Source: CALRWV02 sp943371965 (GTDB lineage Bacteria > Bacteroidota > JABWAT01). Taken from it: a stretch of 64,000 nucleotides of DNA. The stretch is from NCBI GenBank assembly GCA_943371965.1, contig CALRWV020000012.1, positions 1-64,000 on the forward strand, written 5' to 3'. The stretch's first letter is position 1. Each line of letters begins with the position of its first letter. Position numbers and translations under genes: made by a program. The notes below the pieces were generated by a model. That model saw nothing but the letters and a program-made list of their open reading frames with translations, did no database searches and was not told the origin of the DNA. Of the stretch, positions 7,600-16,550 are shown piece by piece.

Positions 7600-9578
7600 C
7601 AGCATCAAAGAATGAAATAGAAGAACATGTTCCCCTGGTTATGTTGGTCGGTCAGCCGAATACCGGAAAAACCACTCTTTTCAATTCTCTCACAAACTCA
7701 CATTACAGCACTGTTAATTATCCGGGTTCAACAGTAGATTATTCTGTCGGAACATTGGCTTTCAATAAAGACAAAAAAATCCAGATTCTTGATAGCCCGG
7801 GAATTATGAGTCTGAATCCATATTCGCCCGATGAAGAAGTCGCTGTCTCTTCTCTCTTTAATCATCCGGTTTTCGGAATTCCAGATGTAGTAATTGTTAC
7901 CGCAGATTCAACTCAACTTTCCCGTCAGATTTATCTTTCAACCCAAATAAAAACGGCAGGGTTCAAAACAATTTTTGCTGTTACCATGTCAGATCTGCTT
8001 GAAAAACAGAAAATGAAAATTGATACCCAAAAACTATCTTTCCTGTTGGGGGTTCCGGTTGTTCTGGTCGATGGAAGGAAAAGTTCCGGTTTGAATAATC
8101 TGGTTGATGTCATTCAAACTGAATTGCTGAAGGCAGAACCAGAAAAAATTACACGGCCTGAAAAAGCAACAACAGATGAAATTCTGAAGCAGTATGAATA
8201 TTCCGAAAAAATTGAAAAAGCAGTCCTTCTTTCATCTGAAAAAAGAACACTGGCAGAAGAACTGACTGTGATTCAGCCGAAACCCGATGAATTCACTGTA
8301 AAAGTTGACAAATTTCTTCTTCATCCCATTTTTGGTCTTTTTGCTTTTATTTCCATCATGTCGATTTTCTTTTCTTCAATATTCTGGTTGGCACAACCGA
8401 TGATGGATTTTGTCGATTTCGGTTTTTCATGGATGGCTCAGCAATCTGCTGATTTGTTAGGTCAGAACTGGTTTTCTGATTTGGTTGCTTCCGGAATTAT
8501 AACCGGTGCAGGATCGGTCATGGTTTTTGTTCCACAAATCATGATTCTGTTTCTGTTTATGGGAATAATGGAAGATTCTGGTTATCTGGCGCGTGGTGCC
8601 ATGCTGGTTGACCGCCCACTTTCTGCAATTGGTTTGAATGGACGTTCGTTTGTTCCTTTGCTTTCAGGTTTTGCCTGTGCAATTCCTGGAATGATGGCAG
8701 CAAGAACAATTCCGAACAGAAAAGAAAGGATGCTCACCATTTTTGTTATGCCACTGATGAGCTGTTCAGCACGTCTTCCGGTTTATGCAGTATTATTAGC
8801 CTTTCTGATTCCAGCAGATAAACCGTGGTTGGGTGGTTTGGCACTGACTGCACTTTATTTTTTCTCAATTATCAGTGGAGCACTTGTCGCTTCAATTGTG
8901 AATAAATTTCTGGACAACAAGTCAGATTCATCTTTCATTCTGGAACTTCCTGCCTACAGAAAACCGGTTTTTTCAGTTGTGGTCAGAAATACAATTCAGC
9001 GCACAACCTTATATCTTCAAAAAGCCGGACTTACCATTCTCGTTATTTCGATTGCAATTTGGGCTTTGACTTATTTTCCAGTTCATGAACCTGTTTCAAT
9101 TCCTGAAGGTTTGTCTGAAGGTCAGATTCAGCAATATAAAGATTATCAACAGGTCAGCAATTCGTATGCAGCGGATATGGGAAAATTCATTGAACCCATC
9201 ATGAAACCGATAGGATTGGATTGGCGTGTAGGAGTTTCACTGATTTCAGCATTTGCTGCACGGGAAGTTTTTGTCAGTTCACTGGCTTTGATTTTAAACG
9301 TAACAAGTGATTCTGAAACATTGGAAAATTCGATTGTTGGAGCAATGAAAAACGCAACCATTGATGGAACCGATAAGCCTTTGTTTACGGTAGCAACCAG
9401 TATCGGGCTGATTGTTTTTTTCCTTTTTGCCATGCAGTGCCTTTCAACCGTTGCAGTATCAAGAAAAGAAACAGGAAGCTGGAGAATTCCACTTTTACAG
9501 ATTTTTATTTTTACCGGAGTGGCGTATATTCTAACATTTGCAATTGTAAACGGACTAAGAATGGTGGGGATAAATTAA
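7584..9578 (+). CDS. feoB: FeoB ferrous iron transporter
   Basis: A 664-residue Fe(II) permease. The N-terminal G domain shows G1 GQPNTGKT (23-30), a YPGSTVD G2 region and G3 DSPG. The usual G4 NxxD is replaced by TMSD, which should weaken guanine specificity. A helical GDI-like spacer follows, then the membrane half with both Gate segments, including CAIPGMMAARTI and MSCSARLPVYAVL. The start is GTG 7584, supported by GGAAGGA at 7571-7577, and overlaps the end of feoA. No feoC follows. The protein is shorter than the roughly 770 residues of E. coli FeoB but within the family range. Confidence 0.95.
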   Translation: MYKGLTASKNEIEEHVPLVMLVGQPNTGKTTLFNSLTNSHYSTVNYPGSTVDYSVGTLAFNKDKKIQILDSPGIMSLNPYSPDEEVAVSSLFNHPVFGIPDVVIVTADSTQLSRQIYLSTQIKTAGFKTIFAVTMSDLLEKQKMKIDTQKLSFLLGVPVVLVDGRKSSGLNNLVDVIQTELLKAEPEKITRPEKATTDEILKQYEYSEKIEKAVLLSSEKRTLAEELTVIQPKPDEFTVKVDKFLLHPIFGLFAFISIMSIFFSSIFWLAQPMMDFVDFGFSWMAQQSADLLGQNWFSDLVASGIITGAGSVMVFVPQIMILFLFMGIMEDSGYLARGAMLVDRPLSAIGLNGRSFVPLLSGFACAIPGMMAARTIPNRKERMLTIFVMPLMSCSARLPVYAVLLAFLIPADKPWLGGLALTALYFFSIISGALVASIVNKFLDNKSDSSFILELPAYRKPVFSVVVRNTIQRTTLYLQKAGLTILVISIAIWALTYFPVHEPVSIPEGLSEGQIQQYKDYQQVSNSYAADMGKFIEPIMKPIGLDWRVGVSLISAFAAREVFVSSLALILNVTSDSETLENSIVGAMKNATIDGTDKPLFTVATSIGLIVFFLFAMQCLSTVAVSRKETGSWRIPLLQIFIFTGVAYILTFAIVNGLRMVGIN

Positions 9579-9639
9579 GAATTTGGAATTACGAAACTGG
9601 AATTATAAATGGTTGAACAGTTTTCCTTCAATCATTCTT

Positions 9640-9694
9640 AATTCGTAATTTCAGCCAGTGGCTGATCAGCCTTTGGCTGAATTAATTCGTAATT
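9640..9694. repeat. Intergenic palindromic cluster between convergent feoB and the 538-residue gene
   Basis: Two copies of AATTCGTAATT (near 9640 and 9684) flank a GC-richer stretch with a perfect 12-bp palindrome GGCTGATCAGCC (9660-9671) and nearby AGCCAG/TTGGCTGA half-sites. It could fold on either strand between two converging genes. There is no clear U-tract, so I call it a repeat rather than a terminator. Confidence 0.45.
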
Positions 9695-11309
9695 AGGCTT
9701 TGTCCAGTGCGTCCAGATTCAAATTGCCGAGATCATCGTCCAAACTTCCTGTCAGATCACCGAAGAAATCAAACCCTGATTCATCTTTGAAGTTGTGGTT
9801 TTGATGCGTTCCTTCAAGATCTTTCTTTCCGTCCGGTGCTTTTTCCTGAAGCTCTCTGGTCAGGTTATTCCACCGCGACTGAACTGAATCCAGCCTGTCA
9901 ATTTTTTCCAAAGTCAGAACTGCTTCATTGAGCGAAACCATTCTGAGCTGTTCAATTGCGTCCAGAGCCGAAAGAATATCTTCCTCATGAAGTCTGATCC
10001 AGATAAAATCTGCAGAAGTCAGTTCCATTCCATCTGCAACTGTTTTTGCAAGTGCTGCCAACTGACCCTGTTTGGTTATGCTGACAGAACTTTCAGTCAT
10101 CCGGAAAGCACGTGCAATTTCGAGTTTAACCGATTGGTTATCTTCTTTTTTAACAGTGGACAAAAATCCTTTAACAGCTTTCACAACACCCGGAATTTCA
10201 TCACGCAGGAATTGATCCATAAACTGATTGCGGATATCATCAAGTGACGTTTTTTCAAGATCGACAGAATCCAGCTTTTCAAGAATTGTTGTTTCTTCTG
10301 CTGTTTTGAGCAGCATATCAATATTGAAATCAAGACCCTCGTACATTTGCTTCCAAACTTCACGCGCCTGTTCAATTCCTGATTCACGGAGCGTCAGAAT
10401 GGTGTTGACAAATGATTCTTTCCAGATTGCGTACAGAAAATCTTCAAAGTAGCGCTGTTCTTCCGATCTTTCTTTGGTAACCGTTCGGCCAAACAGCTGG
10501 AAGAATGTTTTGAACAGCGGAAAATCAGGAAGATTCTTTTTGGTTTTGTTTGAAATGGCCAATAATTTATTTGCGGTATCAAGAAGAGTACCGGTAATAA
10601 CAGTCTCTTCCAGATCCTTCAAATCCTGCGGAAGAAGATTTGCCAATAATTCCTGCCACTGATCAGGAAATTCGAGTAAAAGCTGGATTTTATTTCTGTT
10701 GTTTCCTTCAAGTTTACCGGCAGAATTCAGTTCGGTTTCATTTTTTTCAAGATCAGAAAAGTGCTGGAAGGTTACTTTGTCAAATGCTTCTGCAGAAATA
10801 CCCCAACGGTTTCCGAGTTCTTCCAGAAACTGATATTTGGTTCCTGTCAATTGGGAATCACGCAGCATGATATAATGACGGACGCTTTTCATTGAAGGGC
10901 GTGGATCGCTGAAAATTTCTACCGGTGGGGTTGGGTAACTGGCAAACCGTTTCATCACCTTTGAAATTTCGCCGATAAATCCCTGAGATTCACAGAACTG
11001 CCCGAAAGCCCTTTTGTCTTCGGGTTTGGAATTTGCATTCGGTGCTGTCTTGCCGTACTTGGGAAGCAGAGGATAAAACTGTGATTTGATCTTATTCATT
11101 TCCTCCCAAACCATCTGCTGATACATTAAATAATTAAAAAGGTCAGCAGAAAGATTATTGGGATCAAAATTCAGAACCTGAAGGAATTTAGTTGCCGGTA
11201 TGCTGTATGAGTCGAGGGAAATCTGATGAATGGCAGTTTTCAGGGATTCAAGAACAACCTTTTCAAATTCAATCTGAACTTCATGAATGGTTTGTGAATG
11301 CAATGACAT
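9693..11309 (-). CDS. Unknown 538-residue cytoplasmic protein with acidic tail
   Basis: I do not recognise a family. The product has no signal peptide or membrane segment and looks almost entirely alpha-helical, rich in Leu, Glu, Lys and Gln. The last ~35 residues are different: FFGDLTGSLDDDLGNL and more Asp/Leu repeats, an acidic low-complexity tail of the kind used as a protein-binding peptide. Codon use and base composition match the neighbours, so it is a resident gene. It converges with feoB; the CNNM gene upstream on the same strand is 58 bp away and may be cotranscribed. No catalytic motif is visible. Confidence 0.8.
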   Translation of the reverse strand: MSLHSQTIHEVQIEFEKVVLESLKTAIHQISLDSYSIPATKFLQVLNFDPNNLSADLFNYLMYQQMVWEEMNKIKSQFYPLLPKYGKTAPNANSKPEDKRAFGQFCESQGFIGEISKVMKRFASYPTPPVEIFSDPRPSMKSVRHYIMLRDSQLTGTKYQFLEELGNRWGISAEAFDKVTFQHFSDLEKNETELNSAGKLEGNNRNKIQLLLEFPDQWQELLANLLPQDLKDLEETVITGTLLDTANKLLAISNKTKKNLPDFPLFKTFFQLFGRTVTKERSEEQRYFEDFLYAIWKESFVNTILTLRESGIEQAREVWKQMYEGLDFNIDMLLKTAEETTILEKLDSVDLEKTSLDDIRNQFMDQFLRDEIPGVVKAVKGFLSTVKKEDNQSVKLEIARAFRMTESSVSITKQGQLAALAKTVADGMELTSADFIWIRLHEEDILSALDAIEQLRMVSLNEAVLTLEKIDRLDSVQSRWNNLTRELQEKAPDGKKDLEGTHQNHNFKDESGFDFFGDLTGSLDDDLGNLNLDALDKA

Positions 11310-11367
11310 GAATCGTATTTCCTGTTTGTGTTAGCTTGTCATCTGATAAAAGCGAATTTTCTGTTTG

Positions 11368-12612
11368 TTAGAAATCTGACATTGGTTTCAATTGAAGCTT
11401 GACCAGATCAATTTTATTCTTTGTTGCCTTGATGACGGTAATGGTAAAAGATCCGATTTCAATGATTTCGCCGGAATCCGGAATTCGCCCGGTTCGGTCA
11501 ATGATAAATCCGCCTACAGTATCAAAATCACCTTCTTCAATTCCAAGGTGGTAATTTTCGTTCAGGTCTTCAACCAATGTCCGTCCTGCAAGAAGAAATG
11601 TTTTTTCATCAAGTTGTCTGAGAATGTTTTCTTCCGTATCGAATTCATCCTGAATATCGCCAATTAATTCTTCAATTAAATCCTCAAGTGTCACCAAACC
11701 TGATGTTCCGCCAAATTCATCAACCACAATGGCTACCGATGATTTGCTTGAACGGAATTCCTTCATCAGTTCACTGGCTTTTTTTGCTTCGGGCACAAAC
11801 ATAACCGGACGCATAATTTCTGAAATGGCTGATGGCAGTTTGAACAGGTCATGGGCATAAACAATTCCAACAACATTATCATTGGATTCTTCATATACGG
11901 GCATTTTGGAATAACCGGATTCAATAAACTGATCCATGCATTCCTGAATGGTGGATTGAACATCAATAGAAACAATATCTGTTCTTGGAATCATACATTC
12001 ACGCACTTTAAGATCTTTCATCTCAAATACGTTTTCGATGATTTCAGATTCTTCCGGTGCAAGATTTCCGGTGTCTTCGCCTTCCTTCAGCAGGAGTTGT
12101 ACATCATGCCGGTGGAAAAAAGTCTTCACATTTGCAGAGTGAACGCCAAATATTTTAAGAGCAAGTGTAGCCGCAATACTGGTGATGTAAACAAAAGGAT
12201 AAAGAAGAAAGTAGAAAAAACGGAGTGGATAGGAAATGAAATAAATAATATGATCGGCAAAGTCCTTGAAAAAATGTTTGGGAATGATTTCACCGAAAAC
12301 CAGAATCACAATGGAAGAAATTGAACTTTTGATGAAAATATTCTGTATTCCGAATGCTTCAACCAAATAAAAGGTCATTACCGTTGAATATAAAACGTGT
12401 GTCAGATTATTGCCGACCAAGGTTGTTGTAAGGAATTCTTCCGGTTTGTTTACGAATCTTGAAGCCAGGTTTGCGCCTGATTTGTTCTGGCGGAGTTTGA
12501 TTTCAATTTTCAGACGGTTGGCAGTTACAAATGCAATTTCAGCACCGCTGAAAAAGAAACTGAGTGCAACCAGCAGAATAATCAACGAGAGATAATAAAT
12601 GTGCAAATCCAT
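11368..12612 (-). CDS. CNNM/CorC (HlyC) family membrane protein with CBS pair
   Basis: 414 residues. The N-terminal DUF21 domain has four hydrophobic segments, starting with LSLIILLVALSFFFSGAEIA. Two CBS motifs follow (MIPRTDIVSIDVQSTIQ and a VVDEFGGTSGLVTLEDLIEE block), then a C-terminal CorC_HlyC transporter-associated domain of about 80 residues. The family is linked to divalent cation (Mg2+/Co2+) export or homeostasis; in Bacteroidota the related GldE protein is tied to gliding, but nothing else here supports that. A TAnnTTTG box (TAAATTTG, minus strand, 12643-12650) lies 31 bp upstream, without a convincing -33. Confidence 0.9.
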   Translation of the reverse strand: MDLHIYYLSLIILLVALSFFFSGAEIAFVTANRLKIEIKLRQNKSGANLASRFVNKPEEFLTTTLVGNNLTHVLYSTVMTFYLVEAFGIQNIFIKSSISSIVILVFGEIIPKHFFKDFADHIIYFISYPLRFFYFLLYPFVYITSIAATLALKIFGVHSANVKTFFHRHDVQLLLKEGEDTGNLAPEESEIIENVFEMKDLKVRECMIPRTDIVSIDVQSTIQECMDQFIESGYSKMPVYEESNDNVVGIVYAHDLFKLPSAISEIMRPVMFVPEAKKASELMKEFRSSKSSVAIVVDEFGGTSGLVTLEDLIEELIGDIQDEFDTEENILRQLDEKTFLLAGRTLVEDLNENYHLGIEEGDFDTVGGFIIDRTGRIPDSGEIIEIGSFTITVIKATKNKIDLVKLQLKPMSDF

Positions 12613-12647
12613 GAAAGTATTTCAATTCCTGATAATTTTTTACAAAT

Positions 12648-12989
12648 TTACAGTTTTGTGAATAACAATGTTCTGTTTTCTTCAAATGGGGTGTGAACAA
12701 TTTTTTCTTTCCAATCAGGGGGGATTTCGGGAAATTTTGCCTCAATGGCAGTTTTCAGTTTCGCAAACTGATCCATTTTTTCGTTAATAGTGTAAACAAT
12801 TCCGTCTGAACAGAGAAAATTCAGGCAAATACAATCGGTTATAAGCAAATCGGATTTGAATGCTTCAATTTCAAAAACCCGGTCAAACCGGACTTCAAAC
12901 TTGAATTCAATTCTGGTTTGATCTCTGAAATCATGCGTGTGGCGGTAAACTTTAAATCCTGAATCTGAGGTGATTATTTGGTAATCCAT
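12648..12989 (-). CDS. Small conserved-looking protein of unknown function (113 aa)
   Basis: I recognise no family. The product is soluble, with alternating strands (IEFKFEVRFDRVFEIEAF) and a C-terminal helix (DQFAKLKTAIEAKF), and three Cys in a TDCICLNFLC stretch. It lies 35 bp upstream of the CNNM gene on the same strand and uses similar codons, so it is probably real and possibly cotranscribed. Confidence 0.6.
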   Translation of the reverse strand: MDYQIITSDSGFKVYRHTHDFRDQTRIEFKFEVRFDRVFEIEAFKSDLLITDCICLNFLCSDGIVYTINEKMDQFAKLKTAIEAKFPEIPPDWKEKIVHTPFEENRTLLFTKL

Positions 12990-13047
12990 AAATTAGGTTT
13001 CAGGCTGCAGGTTTCAGGTATTAGGTTTTAATAAATAAAATGGTTCT

Positions 13048-13155
13048 GTCATTCTGATCCCGATTAATCGGGTGAAGAATCTCAATGCAATTCAGCTAAT
13101 TTGAAATTCGATGGAAGCAGAGATTCTTCAAATTTGCTCCATTGAAGAGAATGAC
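13048..13155. repeat. 108-bp palindromic intergenic element (MITE/REP-like), copy 1
   Basis: The ends GTCATTCT (13048-13055) and AGAATGAC (13148-13155) are inverted repeats. Inside them GAAGAATCTC (13074-13083) and GAGATTCTTC (13120-13129) pair as well, and CCCGATTAATCGGG (13059-13072) is a perfect 14-bp palindrome. The same plan recurs at 62414-62513 and, shortened, at 63357-63420. No open frame of substance lies within. Confidence 0.7.
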
Positions 13156-13217
13156 ATTCACGGAAAATAATGGATGGAAATTAGATTTCCTGCAACCTGC
13201 TGCCCAAAACCCAAAAC

Positions 13218-13997
13218 CTATTTCCCAACAAATTTTGCCGGTCGTTTTTCAAGAAAAGCAGAAGTTCCTTCTTTCAGGTCTTCTGTTGATGCACACAAAC
13301 CGAACAAAGTGGCTTCACGGTTCAAACCATCAGATAAAAGAGTATCGGAATAATTAACGGCTTCAATTGAATAACGGACAGCAACTAATCCCTTGGAAAG
13401 TATTTTCTCAAGGAATGTTTTCGAATGGGAAAGCAACTGATCAGCAGGAACGATTTTGTTGACCAGTCCTATTCTGTAAGCTTCATTTGCGTCAATAATA
13501 TCAGCGGTCAGCAGCAATTCCATTGCTCTTCCTTTTCCAACCAAACGGACAAGCCGTTGAGTTCCGCCATAACCCGGAATGGTTCCCAAATTTACTTCAG
13601 GCTGACCATATTTTGATGTTTCAGAACCAATCCTGATATGACAAGCCATAGCAAGCTCACAACCGCCACCCAAAGCAAAACCGTTAACGGCGGCAACAAC
13701 CGGTTTACCCAAGTTTTCAATCTGATTGAATACTGCCTGTCCCCGTTCGGATAACTGTTTTCCCGTGATGGCGTTCAGCTTGTTGATTTCAGAAATATCC
13801 GCTCCTGCAACAAACGCTTTTGGTCCTGCGCCCGTTAAAATGACTCCTTTTACAGATTCATCGGTGGAAATCTGCTCAAAAACAGTTTTCAGATCACTGA
13901 AGACCTGATGGTTCAGTGCGTTCAGTTTTTCAGGTCGGTTGATTGTGACGGTTGCAATTCCGTTTTCTGTTGAATATAAAATGGTTTCGAAAGTCAT
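13218..13997 (-). CDS. Enoyl-CoA hydratase/isomerase (crotonase) family protein
   Basis: I start at ATG 13997 (MTFETILY), giving 259 residues, typical for the family; the open frame continues 24 codons upstream with no crotonase-like sequence. Crotonase motifs are present: the oxyanion-hole region AFVAGADISE, the ALGGGCELAMACHIR segment carrying the first conserved Glu, and QPEVNLGTIPGYGGTQRL with the second catalytic Glu. With both Glu present a hydratase is likely, adding water to trans-2-enoyl-CoA as in beta-oxidation or butyrate metabolism. No other beta-oxidation gene is adjacent, so the chain-length preference is open. Confidence 0.9.
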   Translation of the reverse strand: MTFETILYSTENGIATVTINRPEKLNALNHQVFSDLKTVFEQISTDESVKGVILTGAGPKAFVAGADISEINKLNAITGKQLSERGQAVFNQIENLGKPVVAAVNGFALGGGCELAMACHIRIGSETSKYGQPEVNLGTIPGYGGTQRLVRLVGKGRAMELLLTADIIDANEAYRIGLVNKIVPADQLLSHSKTFLEKILSKGLVAVRYSIEAVNYSDTLLSDGLNREATLFGLCASTEDLKEGTSAFLEKRPAKFVGK

Positions 13998-14123
13998 GGT
14001 TTTTCCTTTTCTGGTTTGAAAATATAAAAATACAGAAAGGGAAGGAAAGATGGGAAGGATTCTATCCAAATGGTTTTCTGTCAGTTGAAACTGACGGAAA
14101 TGGTGAGTTTTGTTTTTTGGAGC

Positions 14124-16361
14124 TTAAAATTTTGCAGTCAACCCAATTATAGGAGTGATTCCAAAATCGTATTTCGCAGTTTTTGTAATGGTTCCGTTTG
14201 CATCAGTTTTAAAGGAATAGGATGTAATATTTTCACGGTTATAAACATTCCATAAATCCAAATAAGCAGTGAGTGACCAACCCGAAAAAATGAACTGTTT
14301 GTCAACCCGGAAATCAATTTTATGGTAATCAGGATATCTTGCGGAATTTTTTTCGCCATCAACCAGATAAAAAATTCCCTTCTTCTTTTCGACTCCAATT
14401 ACCGGAGTGTAGGGGTTTCCAGATGCAAACTGGAATTTTGCACCAATCTGCCATCCTTCACCAAGTTCCATTCCTGCAAGAATGTTGATGATATGAGGAC
14501 GGTCAAATTCAAAATAATATGCAGGTAGTGAAGAGTTATCCTGGCGTTTTGATACTGAATATGAATAGGATGCACTACCGACAAAACCACCGGAAAACTT
14601 TTTCTGAACGGAGAATTCAACTCCACGTGCATAACCGGTTCCCGTATTCAATAAAAGAGTTGAGCTGTCAGGATCTGTAATTACATGTGACAAATCTTTG
14701 TTGTAGGCTTCAATGGTCAAACGGGTATCATCTGAAAGCCTGTGGTCAATTCCGGCAACAAGATGAACAGCACTGCTGTTTCTCAGAGCGAGATTTCGGG
14801 CATCAGGTGAGATTTGATAACTTGCCGGTGACTGAAAATACTTTCCGTATGCAAAGTTAAGAGAGGTTGATTCCAACAACCGGTAAGATACAGAAATCCG
14901 GGGACTGAAATTTCCTTCATTAATCAATGCAAATTGATCGTACCGGATTCCTGCCGATAGTGTTAGGGGATCAAAAATCTGGTAAGTTGTCTGAATGAAA
15001 AAAGCTGTTTTATTTGTTAGGTTCGGACGGAAAGAAATTGATGTTGCCGGAATGATCACTCCATTTCGGGTAGTATCTTCTGGTGTCCAGGAAATGTTTT
15101 TGGAATCAATGATTTTTGCCATGCCTCCAATTTTAAGGTCAAGTTCCGGGGAAACCTGGTAAGTATATTCTGATTTCACGGAATACTCATTTTCAAGAAT
15201 TTCTTCGCCGCGGAGTGTATGGTTGGTTTGTGTTCCCTGATTGGTTGTCCATCCGTTTCCTGTACTGGAAACAGTTGTTGTTAGAAATGAACGGCTTGAT
15301 AGAAGTGAGCGCCAGTTTAATCCGAAAGCAGTTCCATAATCATCACGTACAAGGTAATCATATTTGCTGCCGGCTGTCTCCTTGGTTGTTCCGATTCTGT
15401 CAATTTGGTCAATGTAATAGAACCCAACAAAACTGATTCTGTTATTTGAATTCAGATCGTATGTGATTTTTCCGACGGCATCATAATACCGGGGTGCAGC
15501 GGGTTTATTGAAAAGTGAGGTTAGAATATCGAGAAACCCGCGTCTGACTGAAAAGATCATTGAGCTGTTTTCCGTTAACGGACCATCTGCCATCAATCCG
15601 AATCCGGCAATGTTGATATTTACATCGGTATTGAAGAGTTCTCTGTTACCATCCTGCAGCTTCATATCAAAAACTGAAGACATTTTATCACCGTATCTGG
15701 AAGGGAATCCGCCTGAAAGAAAATCAACTTTTTCAAGCAGTGCCGGATTGATAATGCTCACGATTCCCATCGATTCACCGGTTCTGGCAAAATGGATTGG
15801 GTTGTAAATTTCTATATTATCGAGCAAAGTGAGGTTTTCATCCGGACTTCCACCTCTAACAATTAACTGTGCACTTTTTCCTCCGGCTGTGGCAACACCC
15901 GGCATTGACTGCATAACCCTGAAAATATCTTCCGCTGAACCTGGGGAGCGTCTTATTTCTTCAGGTGAAATGGTCCGGATGCTGACAACATTTTCCAGCG
16001 GTTTTACGAAGTAATCACTTTGAACCATCACTTCATCAATATTCAATGTTGAAGAATTGAGTTCAAATGAAATCTTTTTATTTCTTGAAGGACTTACAAC
16101 CACGTCGGCATTTGTGGAACTTTCATAACCTATAAATGAAGCTTTGACCGTGTATTTTCCAGATGGTACATTTTTTATTGCAAAATATCCCCTGCTGTCA
16201 CACATTGCTCCAAGCGAAGTTCCCATTAATACAACGTTTGCCCCCTGAAGCGGCTGGTTTGTTATGCCATCACGAACCTCGCCTGATATGGAGCCGTTGC
16301 TTATCTGGGCTGCAGCAAAAAAAGGAAAGATGAAAAGAAGAAAAAAAATAATATGATGCAT
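14124..16361 (-). CDS. TonB-dependent outer-membrane receptor with CarboxypepD_reg-like N-domain
   Basis: 745 residues. A signal peptide (IIFFLLFIFPFFAAAQ) is followed by a beta-sandwich carboxypeptidase-regulatory-like domain (about 25-105: GSISGEVRDGITNQPLQGA). A plug comes next (about 115-230) with RSPGSAEDIFRVMQSMPGV and QLIVRGGSPDEN, then a long beta-barrel ending in a strand with terminal Phe (LTAKF). The substrate is unknown. The barrel is shorter than in SusC proteins and there is no SusD neighbour, so glycan uptake is not indicated. The promoter carries a TGTAAC-N4-GTTACA palindrome shared with the 17808 gene, suggesting control by a dimeric regulator. Confidence 0.93.
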   Translation of the reverse strand: MHHIIFFLLFIFPFFAAAQISNGSISGEVRDGITNQPLQGANVVLMGTSLGAMCDSRGYFAIKNVPSGKYTVKASFIGYESSTNADVVVSPSRNKKISFELNSSTLNIDEVMVQSDYFVKPLENVVSIRTISPEEIRRSPGSAEDIFRVMQSMPGVATAGGKSAQLIVRGGSPDENLTLLDNIEIYNPIHFARTGESMGIVSIINPALLEKVDFLSGGFPSRYGDKMSSVFDMKLQDGNRELFNTDVNINIAGFGLMADGPLTENSSMIFSVRRGFLDILTSLFNKPAAPRYYDAVGKITYDLNSNNRISFVGFYYIDQIDRIGTTKETAGSKYDYLVRDDYGTAFGLNWRSLLSSRSFLTTTVSSTGNGWTTNQGTQTNHTLRGEEILENEYSVKSEYTYQVSPELDLKIGGMAKIIDSKNISWTPEDTTRNGVIIPATSISFRPNLTNKTAFFIQTTYQIFDPLTLSAGIRYDQFALINEGNFSPRISVSYRLLESTSLNFAYGKYFQSPASYQISPDARNLALRNSSAVHLVAGIDHRLSDDTRLTIEAYNKDLSHVITDPDSSTLLLNTGTGYARGVEFSVQKKFSGGFVGSASYSYSVSKRQDNSSLPAYYFEFDRPHIINILAGMELGEGWQIGAKFQFASGNPYTPVIGVEKKKGIFYLVDGEKNSARYPDYHKIDFRVDKQFIFSGWSLTAYLDLWNVYNRENITSYSFKTDANGTITKTAKYDFGITPIIGLTAKF

Positions 16362-16404
16362 GATTGATTCCTGACAAATTGAGTGATTGAAATTTTCATT
16401 TCCT

Positions 16405-16449
16405 CAAATGTAGGGAAGACAACATGCGTACATTGTAACATTGGTTACA
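16405..16449 (-). promoter_or_regulatory. TonB-receptor promoter with TGTAAC-N4-GTTACA operator
   Basis: On the minus strand a perfect TAnnTTTG box (TACATTTG) occupies 16412-16405. A perfect palindrome TGTAAC-N4-GTTACA lies at 16434-16449, 21 bp upstream of the box and in place of a -33 element. If transcription starts about 5 nt after the -7 box, the palindrome centre is near -41.5, the class II activator position of CRP/FNR-family regulators. The core also fits GTA-N8-TAC. Confidence 0.65.
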
Positions 16450-16550
16450 CTTCAGAAAGAACAAATGCAACAATAATCTTTGATTAATTTATGAGGGAAT
16501 AGATTTCTTCCCAACTTTTTATTGGAGTGAGGAGCAATAGGAATAAAGTG

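Noticed and set aside
11851..12324. 157-codon plus-strand frame inside the CNNM gene
   Set aside because: Asn/Phe-rich antisense shadow with no recognisable domain.
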